In this document: piece by piece, positions 24,528 to 35,666 of the stretch
Position numbering within the stretch: the first letter of the stretch is position 1
Layout of the letters: each line of letters opens with the position of its first letter
NCBI GenBank assembly: GCA_016169945.1
Contig: JADLSH010000057.1
Coordinates: forward strand, 175,238-239,237
From: Trachythela sp. YZ-2020
Taxonomy: Eukaryota; Cnidaria; Anthozoa; Malacalcyonacea; Clavulariidae
DNA: 64,000 bases
Direction: 5' to 3'
Program-made: the position numbers and the translations under genes
Notes under the pieces: generated by a model
Databases searched by the model: none
What the model saw: only the letters and a program-made list of their open reading frames with translations
What the model was told of the DNA's origin: nothing

Positions 24528-27500
24528 TTAGTGTACCCATACACATTTCAATGGGTCAGACGGAGGGATTTTCAAACATTTTCCAATCTTTTCACAGCCT
24601 GGAGGTGCCCAGTTCTAAAAGAAAGTTTTGAATTAAAACACCTGAAACTTTCTCTAAAAGTGCTGACCTTCCAGGGTAGCACTTACCATGACAGCCGAAT
24701 CACATATGTTCAGTTGTGGCGTTCCTCGTTTCATTTTTGATTTATGATCTTCGACAATCTTATCAATTGTTGTCATAGCAGTCTTGTACTCTTCCTTATC
24801 ATTTCTAAACCAAACACGACAGTGAAGAAATTATTAAGTCCCTTAATTGACTAAACTAAACTAACTTAATATACACTGGAAAGCTCTATCAGTTCTAAAC
24901 TGTTCTCCCTGGAGGTCACGTAAGGAACGTTCCGTTTTTGATCAATGGTTATATATTACAGGAGAAAACCAGAGTACCCGAAGAAATCCTGTGAGACAAA
25001 CAGCAAGCACTCTTCGAACTATCCCGAGTCACAGAGATAAAACACAAATGCACTAACCACTGTGCCACCAGAAATGGAACTCCAGTTTTTGTTTGCTAAA
25101 GCAGTAAGAAAATTCTCATATCAACCCAAGCCCGCTAAGGCGCGCTAACTATCATCAATTAATCTCGATATTAAATATCTTCACATTGTACATATCAATC
25201 CTGTAAGTTTAATCATCAACAAAAGGACAACATACCGTATGGGATATTTTTCCCCGGGATCTCTTCCTAAATGAAATAATATCGGTGATGATGTGTAGTT
25301 CATTTGTTCATGAGTCGTTACATTTGTCACACATTCGCCAGGACAAAAATCCACTCCCTTGAAAAATACATCATTTGGATTTTTATGATATATTCCGTAG
25401 TGCTTTTCTCAGTGGCGGAAATTCACGTTTTCCGGTGGGGGGGCAAAGCCTCCTAAATTTCCGACAAGCCCCCATTTACAGTCAAAATAGGCTGTTTTTA
25501 GCCATTTTTAGGTCACAATTTCCGACAAATTGTCAATTTTCCGTAAAGGTGGGGGGGGGGGTGCTCCAGTGTCCTCCTGTACAAAACTAGACCAAAAAGG
25601 GATGGTCCGTATCCAGTATAAATAAAGTTAGGTTGGTTTAGGATTCCACTTCTAGGCATCTCAGCACCTCTGAACAGTTAAGCACTGAAAAAGCTATCCA
25701 GTATAAAAAAGTAAGCTTAGTTCATACTCACTTTGTCTTGATACTCTGAAAGGCTGTTTGTCCATGTCCAATAATGAGCTTTGTATAAACCATGTCTTAC
25801 GGCCATCATTTCATCACCACGATAGTAGAAAATTGGTCTGGAAGACGAGTATAATCAAAGGTGAATCAAAGGAAACAACTTCTAGTCAGAGAGGGAGATG
25901 GATACACAGTATTTAACCCCAGAAACTAACCTAACGATGTGTTCGTTCTGTAGTAAAACTGGCAACAAATCAATGCCATCAATAATGCGATCAGTTGGTG
26001 GTTCTACATTTGCCAAGTTCAATACAGTTGTGAAAATATCCATCAGGGATACAGATTGTTGACTCATCTGAAAAGAAGAACCACGCATTTCATTTTCGTT
26101 TCATTTATTAAGTTGTCAACTAGGCAACTTGCTAATGCATCTTGGGAAATACAGTTGCCAAGCGGGTGGCGGGCTGCCCCTTATCTGCTACAATAGGTCG
26201 AGGTTAGGGTGTTACTTAGGGTGGGTGACCCCCTGCACTGATTTAATGCGCTTGAAAACAAGTAGAGTTGTGGTTGGTTCTTCCTGTGCTTCGACGGTTT
26301 TTCTCTGGGTGCTTCGGTTTTCCTTCCTCGCCAAAAACTAACACTTCCACCTTAGCTGTGCTCCATGAGCCGTATGGTAGCAGCCAGAGGCGACGTAGTA
26401 AGCCTTTGATACAATCATGTTTTGGCTGCGTCCCTGGCAATTCGTCGCTCAGCTGCAATTAGGAACTATTAGCACTCCCTCACTTTCACATATGACAGCT
26501 AGTACAAAGTTTAAACTTCGTAGACGATAGAACTACCACCGACCTGACCAGGCTTGATTTTCCCCGGCCACCATGCAATCGTTGGTTCCCTCATCCCACC
26601 TTCGAACGTCGTCTCTTTACCACACAGAAATGGACCATTTATTCCTCCTGAAGAAATAGTCCAAATGGTTTACAAGATCTTTTTGTTAATATTTCAAGTG
26701 AATTTTTGGCACTAACTTTATACACAGTCGATGCTTTTTAATGTGGACACCAAAGGGACAGAGCAAAGTGTCCATATTGGAGCGGTGCCCGTAACGTTAG
26801 GTTCGACTTTGCTCAACTTCAAGACCTACCTTTTATCTTTGAATATAAAGCTGCTCCATTGTCAGAAGAAAAGAATACGAAAGTATTATTGTCAATTTTG
26901 AGATCAACCAATTTCTGTAGAATTCTGCCAACACCACTGTCTAGTTCCAATACCGCATCACCATATCTATACATCAATTGAAAGTCGGCAAGTATCTGAG
27001 CAACTTAGTTCTAAACTGTTCTCCCTATATACTAAGAAAAGGTCCACTAAGGGCTGTCGCTAAATGATCCAGTGTTACTACAGGAGGAAACCTGAACCAT
27101 ACTATCTCTGTTGATATGGATAGCTCTATCAGTTCTAAACTGTTCTCCCTATAGAGGTCCAACAAAGGCCATCTCTTATATAGGGAAATCTGTTTTTAGA
27201 GACTTACAATCCACGGTTACTTTTCTGCAGAAATTCTTTGGACGCGTAAAGAGGAGTATGGGTCGCATCGGGTGCCCAGTATAAGAAGAAGGGGCCCTCT
27301 TCCTTTGAAATGAAATCCAAAGCTTCCTATATTAAAAGAAGAATAGAGATATACGCTGAAAGTTATTATTTAATTGTACTGTTGTTTCGCGTTTGTCATT
27401 CTTTGTTAGTATTTGTTGTTTGTTACTTGCGGAATTCTTCAAAGGTGTTAATCCTGGGGATACGGGATGTATCCCCTACTTCATAATATCTATAATAGAT

Positions 27501-30500
27501 TACGTCTGTGGGCCGGCTCCCCCCCCCCGTTTTTGGTATGGATCATCGCCCTTGAGCCTCTTACCTCTATATACAACTGGGTCAGGTTGGATTCGCCAGT
27601 TTTGTGATTGATAGGAAATTCCTCATAATACCTGAAGAAAAACGCAATCAATATGACCACTCTGTAAGAAATATCACTCCATATATCCCAAATAGATCAA
27701 CAGAAAGCAATGTACTACCTACAAGTGTCAAGATCTCACATTGATCTTGCCAACAGACTGGTAGCAAGCTTGTTGACAGGTTGTAACAACGCTGTGTTAA
27801 AATTAAAATTATCAAGTTGCTACGAATTTTTCACTCACAACTAGCTTATAAGCTGTTGAATTGCAGGGCGATAACACGTAGTTGCAACATCAAATTCACT
27901 GTTCTTAGGAAAGAGGCAATAAAGCTGTAAAAAGCCTGTTAAGACATCAATATCGTAGCAGTAAATATAGTTTCCTGCAGGCCTGTAAGATTCCTGTAAC
28001 AACTTATCAACAAATTGGGAACGAGTGCTAACACAACCTGATATCAAATACTGCAGGTCTTTTGGATCAATCTACCTGAAAAATACAATAAGAACTTCGA
28101 CGTTTCGAGCGCAGGCCCTTCGTCTGGAAGTTAGTGAGTTCGTGAATAAGTGAATTACTGTATTTTTCAGGTAGATTGATCACCAAAAGATCCACAGTAT
28201 TTTGTATAGACACTACCTACACTGGCACCACACGTTCGAGATACAACCTGATATCAGTTTGTTAAACAAGTTGAAACAAGTCTGTATCGTAAGGCACTTT
28301 TGTGCTGCGGTTTATACCTTCCTATCATGTATTTATCACGGTACACAGGGATGTTAGGTAATAATACGTCATTGTACGGTCCAAAATGACAGTTTGGAGC
28401 ACCAAACCATTCATGAAAACCATGTTTGAGAGGATGATACTGCGGTTGCTGACCCAAATGCCTAAACATGGAAATGAAAGTTTTATAAGGTGTTACAACA
28501 GCTACTGCATTTGCACTTAGTAGTTCAAAAGGAAGTTGTAATGCGAATTGAAATTCTCAGCATTGATACTATAATATTTACTGTTGTGTTTAAAAGATTC
28601 AGAGAAGACAAAGGATAAGATGGAGTGATATGGATTTGAGAAGGAAGAAGTTGAACTTAGATGCAAGAGATGGAGACGATGCACAAAAAGTCCCCACCGC
28701 TAAATAAAGGGAAATGGGATAGAAGAATATTATTTAAAACTTGTGTAGATCTTAGCAAAATTTATTCGCGCGAAAAGGCTACTACATTGAGATCAATAAT
28801 ACACGCTGTATTGCAAGAATAAACAGAATATCAGAAAGACAATATTCCTTTAAAGATGCTTGAAGACGTTTAAACCTTAAATACTAACTTAAAACAAAAA
28901 TTGTGTGAATCTCAAAGACTGCGCGAAAATGATCAGGTACGTATTACTAACGCGAGATTAAATACAAGTTCAGGCACATAGAATGTCTCTTCTCTGCTGC
29001 TTTTAATATATATTTCAGTACTTATTACAGTTGTAACACTACTGTTTTCATTGGTACTCTAAAGATATACCGTAGCCCAAAATGTAAGGTTGCGCGGATT
29101 ATTCACAAGCACGCCGAAAATGCTAATTTTAGAAATTAAAGTCACTTTGAAAATGATTTATGGTACATAAATGTTCATTAGCATAATGTACAGAGTCAAA
29201 GCAGGATTTGAACATGAATTTTTATCATAATTAACATCAAATGTCATTAACCCATACCATTTTCCCACAATCTTATTTCTATAGCCAGCTTTTTGTAAAA
29301 GTTCTGGCAGTAAAATCTCATCATCAGGAATCCCACCAACAATATTTTGTGGTGTATAACCTAAATGAAGCAAAAAAGACAGAAACGTGTGATAATTATT
29401 GTTTGTCTTTATATCTGGAAATAATTGTTTATCAAAAATGTTCTCCTGATAGGAAAAGTAAAAATTCCAGGTGCTCTGTAACTGACTTACCATTGCGAGC
29501 ATGTGCATTTGTTGTATAGAAACCATTTCTGATAGGCAGTCGACCAGTAAGTAACGCAGCTCTAGCTGAAAACCATATAGTGGTTGTTTAGTTGACCACA
29601 TTTCTACTCTATGGCCAGAGAAGCCAGAAACACAGGGGAGTGGGGCATGCACAGTTGCCCCCACTGCCCTTCACTTACAGGGCCAGCAGGGAGTGTAATT
29701 TTTATCCAAAAACTACATCTGAAAATGCAAGAAATGCAGACCCTCACTCAGTGCATGCTGGTCTCACAGCTTATGTTAACCAAAATCATTCTTTGAAACT
29801 TACAAGGTGAGCACAGTGGATTAGCTGAATATGCATCAGTAAGTACCATGCCATCACGACCCATTTTATCAATGCTAGGTGAACCTCCACTAGGATTGCC
29901 AAATATACCGAGATCTCCCCAACCCATCTGGAAAATATGATCAGATTATATTCATGTGCAGATCGATCTAGGGGGTGGGAGCAGAAGGGTGTACACCCCA
30001 GTTGCAACCACCAGCACCCTCATGAGCATCAGCCATTGGTTACCAAAATTTTCTTGATATATGAAAGATTTGATTCTAAGTTAATGGGTCACTAATGAGT
30101 CACTGCCATTTTGGGCAGAAATTACAGAGTTGAATCAAGTTATTTGTAGCAGTTTACTCCAGTTGAGTCATGTTTTGTGCTGGACTCAAGTAGAATTGTT
30201 GCAAACCACTCTGGAAAGTTTGTATCGTGAAAGATATCAAGCATGCAATTTTGATTTCTCTATATATTGTCGAAATCTTGATGGCGAGTCAAGTGAGACT
30301 AACACTACTTCAAGTACCAGCCAGGTGCAATAAACATGGTACCATTATTATAGGTACCTCACAGGCATACCATCAATCATACCCTATATCAAACATGACA
30401 GTTCATCTATAATTGCAACAATAGAACATATTAGGTAATTAATTAATAATTAAACTATATATAGTACATACATCATCCATAAGCATGACTACGATATTTG

Positions 30501-30579
30501 GTGGTTTGCTGGTTGCCTTTGCTTGCAAATTGCAGCAAGAAACAAGAAAAAACGCCACCAAAACCTTTGAATTTAACAT
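24528..30579 (-). CDS. GALNS: N-acetylgalactosamine-6-sulfatase-like lysosomal sulfatase, 14 exons
   Basis: The complete CDS (516 aa; the human protein has 522) is 30579-30472, 29927-29804, 29565-29491, 29360-29258, 28461-28318, 27631-27565, 27326-27208, 26966-26830, 26647-26544, 26067-25931, 25837-25732, 25357-25236, 24804-24687 and 24614-24528, with all phases consistent. There is a signal peptide of about 22 residues. The metal-site [16 protein letters not shown] follows. The sulfatase signature CSPSR, whose Cys becomes formylglycine, is split between exons 2 and 3 with [10 protein letters not shown] after it. Then come [73 protein letters not shown], and the C-terminal [13 protein letters not shown] ending KCVWVH. 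Human GALNS removes 6-sulfate from keratan and chondroitin sulfate; the substrate here is inferred. It is divergent from TRAPPC2L. Introns carry SINEs, a MITE and a hairpin element. Confidence 0.96.
24850..25085 (-). repeat. Near full-length tRNA-derived SINE, reverse orientation
   Basis: On the minus strand it reads CTGGTGGCACAGTGGTTAGT (A-box-like head), then ATTTGTGTTTTATCTCTGTG, AAGAGTGCTTGCTGTTTGTC, GGTTTTCTCCTGTAATATA, then the body ending ACTGATAGAGCTTTCCAGTG and TATTAAGTTAGTTTAG. The head matches the copy at 51,757. Confidence 0.65.
25410..25570. repeat. hAT-type MITE, right end replaced by SINE sequence
   Basis: The left end CAGTGGCGGAAATTCACG and the family interior run to GTAAAGGTGGGGGGGG. 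The sequence then switches to SINE body (GTGTCCTCCTGTAC) instead of reaching the CCGCCACTG terminus. The SINE body continues to about 25,720. Confidence 0.6.
26130..26465 (+). mobile_element. 5S rRNA-derived SINE (SINE3-like)
   Basis: About 26,196-26,238 reads GGTCGAGGTTAGGGTGTTAC, TTAGGGTGGGTGACCCCCTG, closely following the 3' half of 5S rRNA (GGTTAGTACTTGGATGGGAG, ACC.CCTGGGAA). The body follows, with GTGCTTCGACGGTTTTTCTC, TGGGTGCTTCGGTTTTCCTT, CCAAAAACTAACACT and a tail GTAGCAGCCAGAGGCGACGT. Head-less copies of the body lie at 31,610-31,790 and 42,995-43,190. It lies in a GALNS intron. Confidence 0.65.
26990..27190 (-). repeat. tRNA-derived SINE bodies, two tandem pieces
   Basis: AGTTCTAAACTGTTCTCCCT occurs twice (about 27,006 and 27,136), followed each time by GTCCA(C/A)(T/C)AA(G/A)GG(C)-like text. 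The first piece includes CAGTGTTACTACAGGAGGAA. Confidence 0.55.
28047..28242. mobile_element. Variable-arm hairpin family, copy 3, with 14-bp target duplication
   Basis: ACAACCTGATATCA occurs exactly at 28,033-28,046 and 28,243-28,256, which defines the insertion. Inside, the outer arm AATACTGCAGGTCTTTTGGA then TCAA, the core TCTACCTGAAAAATACAATA and AGAACTTCGACGTTTCGAGC, GGCCCTTCGTCTGGAAGTTAG, then the mirrored core GTATTTTTCAGGTAGATTGA, mirrored outer arm CAAAAGATCCACAGTATTTT, and a one-sided tail CACTACCTACACTGGCACCA, CACGTTCGAGA. It lies in a GALNS intron. Confidence 0.8.
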
Positions 30580-30814
30580 AATTGCTACACTTTTTGGAAA
30601 GTAAACAACTTTTCGCAACTAATTGCGACACTTGCTTGTTGAAGCATGCTGTGTTTGTTTACATTGGAGATTGTGTTTCCACTTTGTAAATATATATTTC
30701 TTTCAATACATAATTTTCTTAAAAGTGGAAACAGATAGATGGTGTTTCCACTTCGTAGAAATAGCATTCTTCGCTAGACAATTTTTCGTAAAGTGGAAAC
30801 AGAGCTCAAACAAA
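30580..30814. promoter_or_regulatory. Shared GALNS-TRAPPC2L divergent promoter
   Basis: The two start codons face away from each other across 235 bases. The interval holds four copies of an 11-base motif in alternating orientation: TGTTTCCACTT at about 30,674, AAGTGGAAACA at 30,723, TGTTTCCACTT at 30,744 and AAGTGGAAACA at 30,791. An NFAT-like TTTCC core is contained but no factor is implied. There is no clear TATA box. TSS positions are unknown. Confidence 0.6.
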
Positions 30815-33083
30815 ATGGCTGTTTGCGTGGCGGTTATAGCGAAGGAAGTAAGACAATTTAAATGCTAAAGAACTCCTTAATAATTTCTTTGATTGAGGAT
30901 CCATGTTAATAAATGGCTTGTGCTAATATTGAGCTTTTTTCTTGCTAGAATCATCCGCTATTTTTGCGTACAATGTCTCCAGAAGAGGAGCTGAAATTTC
31001 ACTACACCGTACACACGTCACTGGATGTCGTTGAGGAAAAGGGTACGCCGATAGAAGTGTAAAGTCGTAAGATTTGCAAGGATCATTGTCTGTAGATTTA
31101 GTTGAAAATGCGTGCATTTTTATGCACTACAATTTTCTGGATTCGTATATATAGTAAAATGTACGATGATGACGTAACGATGACGTCACAAGGTTTCAGT
31201 AAGCATTATGGGGCTGCAGATTGGGGTCACTACATTTCTCAATTATATGTATTTGTCACCAAATACAAGACTACTACACATAATGAAAAGAATTAACGTC
31301 ATTTTCTGACCACCATCTGCTGCATGATAGTGCTTAGTGAAATGCTTCAGTATATCTTTACTGTATAAATGCATTTTGTTTTTAGTTTCATCATTAACAA
31401 AGAGTTCAAATGATCCACGAGAACTTTACTTGGGTCTACTTTATCCAACTGAAGATTATAAAGTGTATCCTAAACTCTCTCATCAAATACCTTGCATACT
31501 GTATTAGTACTTTTACTGTGTTAGTGTTTATTCTTTCCAGGTTTGTAATCTTAAGTTTGTAATAGTGTTTATTCTTTCCAGGTTTGTATTCTTTCCAATG
31601 TAAGTTTCTCTCCTGTGCTTCGAGGGTTTTTCTTCGGGGTACTCCGGTTTTCCTCCCTCACTAAAAACTAACCCTTAGGGATTAACCTTGACTAACTAAC
31701 TAACCCTCGGAACCTTTGTCAATTGGGTTGCAAAACCTGTTAAGGATTTCCGTCCACCTCAGAGTGGTAAACACAATAAAGTTTCTATTCTTTAAGTTTT
31801 CTTGACAATTGAAGATATGGTTATGTTACGAACACTAAAATTAAATTTGTAGTCGTAGTGGAGTCAGCGAACAACTTTCTGAGAGACAACGAAATCAGAA
31901 TGGTAGGTACCATCGAAAAATGATGACAATTTATTATTTGCATGATTTCTCTTCGGTTCACTGATGCACACGGGAAGAATTCGAGCACGTCTAACCGTAC
32001 GAATGCCCTTGTGATCAAATGGCCTTGTCCGGTATCCTTCGAACCTAGCTAAGGGTCTGTCAATTGGAACACTACGCGTCTTCACGAAAATGTGTATTTT
32101 TCCTTTCATAGATGTTCCAACGTCTTCACGTCGCATACACGGACATGTTTTGTAACCCATTTTATAATGCTGGTGAGAATATCACATCAAGGTTTGTCTG
32201 CTGCAATTTGTTATGCGCGTAATGTTATGTTGCATGGTGTTTACCCGAAGTAGAGCATATTTATGAAAAGAACGGTCCCACGAAAGGAACGTAATTTACG
32301 GACGTTCACGGACGGTGTTTATTAGGACCATTAATCCAGTGTTACTATTCGGCTTGTGCAAGTGACGTCACAACTCCAAATTGTGTGGCTTCCGGTTTTT
32401 TGGGGGGCAAATTCCACCATTTTCATTGGATAATTTCAAACTAATTAAAATCAAATTCAAGATGGCTGACAATTTTTTACATCCATTGATCCATACGTAC
32501 TCCAACTTTCCTGAATAACTCGAGTTCTAGACATGGTAAAGCAACAAACTATACACCAAAATACTCATCGTTGGTCAAGATTATCTTATAATTCTCAGTA
32601 TTTCGCAAGATATAAACGACAACGGCACTTCGTGAAATCCACGATTTGCCCCCCAAAATTGCCGGTTATATAGCATGACGTAATATTCTCGCGTGACTGC
32701 ACAAGCCGAATACACGAGGAAACTGGATTACCCACTGACCTATACTAGTATATTCATTTATAGATCCACATTCGATATCATCTTTATCTATTCTTTTAAG
32801 TTTCAGGATGCTTACGTCCTTCCATCGTGTTTGCTACACATTTTAGCTGAACTGAATTTTAGTATAGGTCAGTGGGATTACCCGAAGAAAACCTTCTCAC
32901 ATGCGACTGAGGTGAGATTATATCAGACAACTACCACTAAGCCAGTAACACCCCCGTCAGTCGTCACCATGCACGTTGCTATTGGTACAAATCAATTTAT
33001 TTGTTGTAATGTTGGTTAACATAATGAACGCGATTTTTAGACGATTTGAGAAGGTCGTGGAAAACATGATGAAGCAAGACTGA
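30815..33083 (+). CDS. TRAPPC2L: TRAPP complex subunit 2-like protein, 6 exons
   Basis: The complete CDS (138 aa; the human protein has 140) is 30815-30847, 30949-31042, 31386-31464, 31815-31902, 32112-32191 and 33041-33083. All junctions are GT-AG and phases agree. The protein runs [11 protein letters not shown], then [86 protein letters not shown], ending [14 protein letters not shown]. It is a longin-fold (sedlin-type) subunit of the TRAPP tethering complexes, which act as Rab GEFs in ER-Golgi traffic. The last intron contains a 363-base TIR element. The pairing with GALNS head to head suggests a shared promoter. Confidence 0.95.
32348..32710. mobile_element. TIR element TTCGGCTTGTGCA, copy 1 (TA flanks)
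   Basis: The ends are TTCGGCTTGTGCAAGTGACG and GCGTGACTGCACAAGCCGAA, flanked by TA on both sides, as for Tc1/mariner-type insertions. No ORF. A second copy lies in opposite orientation at 48,783-49,156. Confidence 0.75.
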
Positions 33084-33221
33084 TTGACAATCGACACTCG
33101 TACCTATTGGCAAGATGTTGAAAGTTCTGTAAAATGATGCGAAGGAAGTTTCAGTTAGAGATAAAGTATCATCTCAAAGGCAAATAGTTGAGACAGCCAC
33201 GAATTACTATCACTGATTACT

Positions 33222-33739
33222 CAGGCCTTAAAATATCGGTCGGTCACGGACATTGTCCGACCCATTCGTGAAATTGTCCGACGTAGAGCGGAAAACACTG
33301 GACATTCTGTCCGACCCAACTGAAACTGAGGTTTATTGTTTGTCCGACCCGATTGTATTATGGATTGGATATTATGGACTGACATCCATTGTCCAAGTCT
33401 TAACGACGGATTTAAGGCGAGAAAAGCAATGCCAATGAGTTATTCAGCGTTATTCAAGCCGTGTACACATTTTTTTTCCAAGTGGCAAGGAAAGTTAGTT
33501 TTGGCTTGGAAATAAGTATGAATAACAGTTATGACACAACTTATTCAATATCGGCACAACATTTACGGTTGAAAATTTAATTAACACATTGTGCTGATAT
33601 TAATTTGTGTCATTTTTACTTATTTCCGAGACAAACTGAACTCAAGATCGTCGGACATCATCATACATATGTCCGACCCAAACTCAAAGTCATCGGACAT
33701 TTTATCAGACGACTATACCGACCGATATTTTAAGGCCTG
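33222..33739. mobile_element. TIR element with TGTCCGACCC subrepeats and 7-bp target duplication
   Basis: The ends are CAGGCCTTAAAATATCGGTC and GACCGATATTTTAAGGCCTG, flanked by GATTACT at 33,215-33,221 and 33,740-33,746. The interior carries at least five TGTCCGAC(CC) or inverted GTCGGACA motifs near both ends, as expected of transposase-binding subterminal repeats. No intact ORF. It lies 139 bases downstream of the TRAPPC2L stop codon. Confidence 0.8.
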
Positions 33740-33899
33740 GATTACTATAGCTTTGCATTAAACTGTCAAGCACGAATCCTGATCGATGTAATTGTAAATA
33801 ATTTGCCATGTAAGATAAGAAAATCTGATGATAATAAAACATTGTAAAAATATATTTTCACCTTATGTTTTCTTTACGAAATCCTTACATAAATGTTCT

Positions 33900-34215
33900 A
33901 CTTAACAATTAGACAACGAGGCCGAGTTGGCTATGAGCGAATAGTCAACGAGGCGAAGCCGAGTTGACTATTCGCTCATAGCCAACGAGGCCGAGTTGTC
34001 TAATTGTTTTAGTATAAACTATAGCATTTATTGAGAACTAGGGAACACAATACAAAAGTAAACAAAAGTATTAATATTAATTTTAAACGTGAATTTTCAC
34101 GCCATTGTTTTGAATTTTGCTACTAGTAGACTATCACTAATAGTCTACGAGTAGCGTAGCCAATCAGAACGCAGGAAAAGTGATAGTCTATTACTAAGTT
34201 TATACTAAAAGGTAT
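33900..34215. repeat. Fold-back element with two palindromes
   Basis: AACAATTAGACAACGAGGCC, GAGTTGGCTATGAGCGAATA is mirrored by TATTCGCTCATAGCCAACGA, GGCCGAGTTGTCTAATTGTT around GAGGCGAAGCCGAG. A second palindrome (GTAGACTATCACTAATAGTC, then CAGGAAAAGTGATAGTCTA) lies at 34,128-34,190 and contains TACGAGTAGCGTAGCCAATC. The design resembles 8083-8458. A (CA)n tract follows at 34,230-34,260. Confidence 0.65.
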
Positions 34216-34260
34216 TAGACTTGTTGGTACACACGCACGCACGCACACACACACACACGC

Positions 34261-35324
34261 AAAATACGCGAACGATCGAGAGCAAGAGTTAAAATAGAAC
34301 ATGGATACACAACATTAAGATAAATATTTATTTTAATCAGCAAAACATACAGAAATTACTGGGTATATAAAAACTTAGCAGGGATAAACGTTCTACAAGA
34401 ACATGCATTCACCAATAAGACCAACTACAATCAACTCTCACGACTGAAATTTCTATACTCCGACCGTCATCAAAGACAAGTCCAGACTTGTCTATACTCT
34501 GTTATTCACAGACCTGACAACTGTTCTTTGTTATCCACAGTTCTTTAACCTTCTTCCAAGTATAAAGAAACTATAGCTTGAAGTCAAATCCATGGTAGAA
34601 CGACACATTAGAATATTGAAACAAAATCATATGTTTAATTCAGGATCAAACGCCGAGTTCTATTTTACAAAAGGCCAGGTTGGAAAATTCGTATGTAATT
34701 AGTCAAAATAACAAAGGTCAATGTTCTATGACCTATGTTCCACCAAATTTAACTTCAAGCTAGTTGTCTTTACCATGACTTGACCAGATTTATCTTTGTC
34801 TTTCCTGCTTCTGTTTAAGATATAGACTTCAAAAAATTTCAACTTGTAAGGTTACATACACTACACACAATTAATAGGTTGCTTTTTTTTTTGTATTGCT
34901 TTTTTTTCACCAAAACATTTTTTTATTTTTTTTCTGTTGGTGACATAACTTGTCTCTCTTATTATTTTCTTTTTCTTTTGCTATTTTTTTTTCTTTTTTC
35001 TTTTGTTATTTTTTTCTTTTTTCATCACCCTTTTTCTTTTATTTTTTCCTCATGACAACCTTTAGAAATTCATTAGAAAGCAAAACTAAACTATGGTACA
35101 AGAACTATATTTTTCCATGGGGCTAGAAGAACTTCATGTTAAGTATCCAAATAGAGTTATAATCACCTGACAAAATCCACAGAAGAACAAAGGTTGCTAA
35201 AAAATAAACACACTGTTAAAATTGCTAGCATGACATAGTTTAAACTACAGTAGTACAGAAAAATTCAAAATGGGACAGCTAGACAGGGTATAAATTATAA
35301 CTTAAAAAAAAGAGGTTATTTGGA
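34261..35324. other. Gene-free stretch with T-rich low-complexity tract
   Basis: 34,880-35,050 is a T-rich run with many TTTTTTCTTTT blocks. No exon is supported here. It is the 3' flank of PABPN1. Confidence 0.4.
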
Positions 35325-35630
35325 ACCAGAGGTGGAAAAAGTATCGGATCCTGGGAATCTAGTTCCCAGAGATATTTTTGGATCTCAACTTTTGCGGAAA
35401 ATTTTCCACAGAAATTTCTAAAGTTAATAATTAACTGATGGGTAATAACAAAACTAGAGTATGCTGTAGTCTAGACTATTAATTGTAATGCACTTTTTAT
35501 TTACTATATCAAATTGAACACAATTGAATTTCAAGAAACAACACTCCAATCAGTCCAATGTCAAAATCAATTGATGATCATTGAATTAGGTTATTAGGGA
35601 ACCTCATTAATTAAAAAGAATTAAAAACAA
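35325..35630. repeat. GGTGGAAAAAGT repeat, copy 1
   Basis: GGTGGAAAAAGTATCGGATC and TGGGAATCTAGTTCCCAG open a segment of about 300 bases that matches 49,425-49,757 throughout (GTTAATAATTAACTGATG, ATATCAAATTGAACAC, ACACTCCAATCAGTCCAATG). The 49 kb copy ends ACTTTTTCCACCCCTGCCCC, an inverted match to the start, so this is a non-autonomous TIR element. Confidence 0.65.
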
Positions 35631-35666
35631 CTCAAACCATCCAAAATTTAAGACTTTGCTGTCCAT

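Noticed and set aside
31864..32160. 98-codon minus-strand ORF
   Set aside because: It is antisense to TRAPPC2L exons 4 and 5 (31,815-31,902 and 32,112-32,191), which explain the open frame. No family is recognised on the minus strand.
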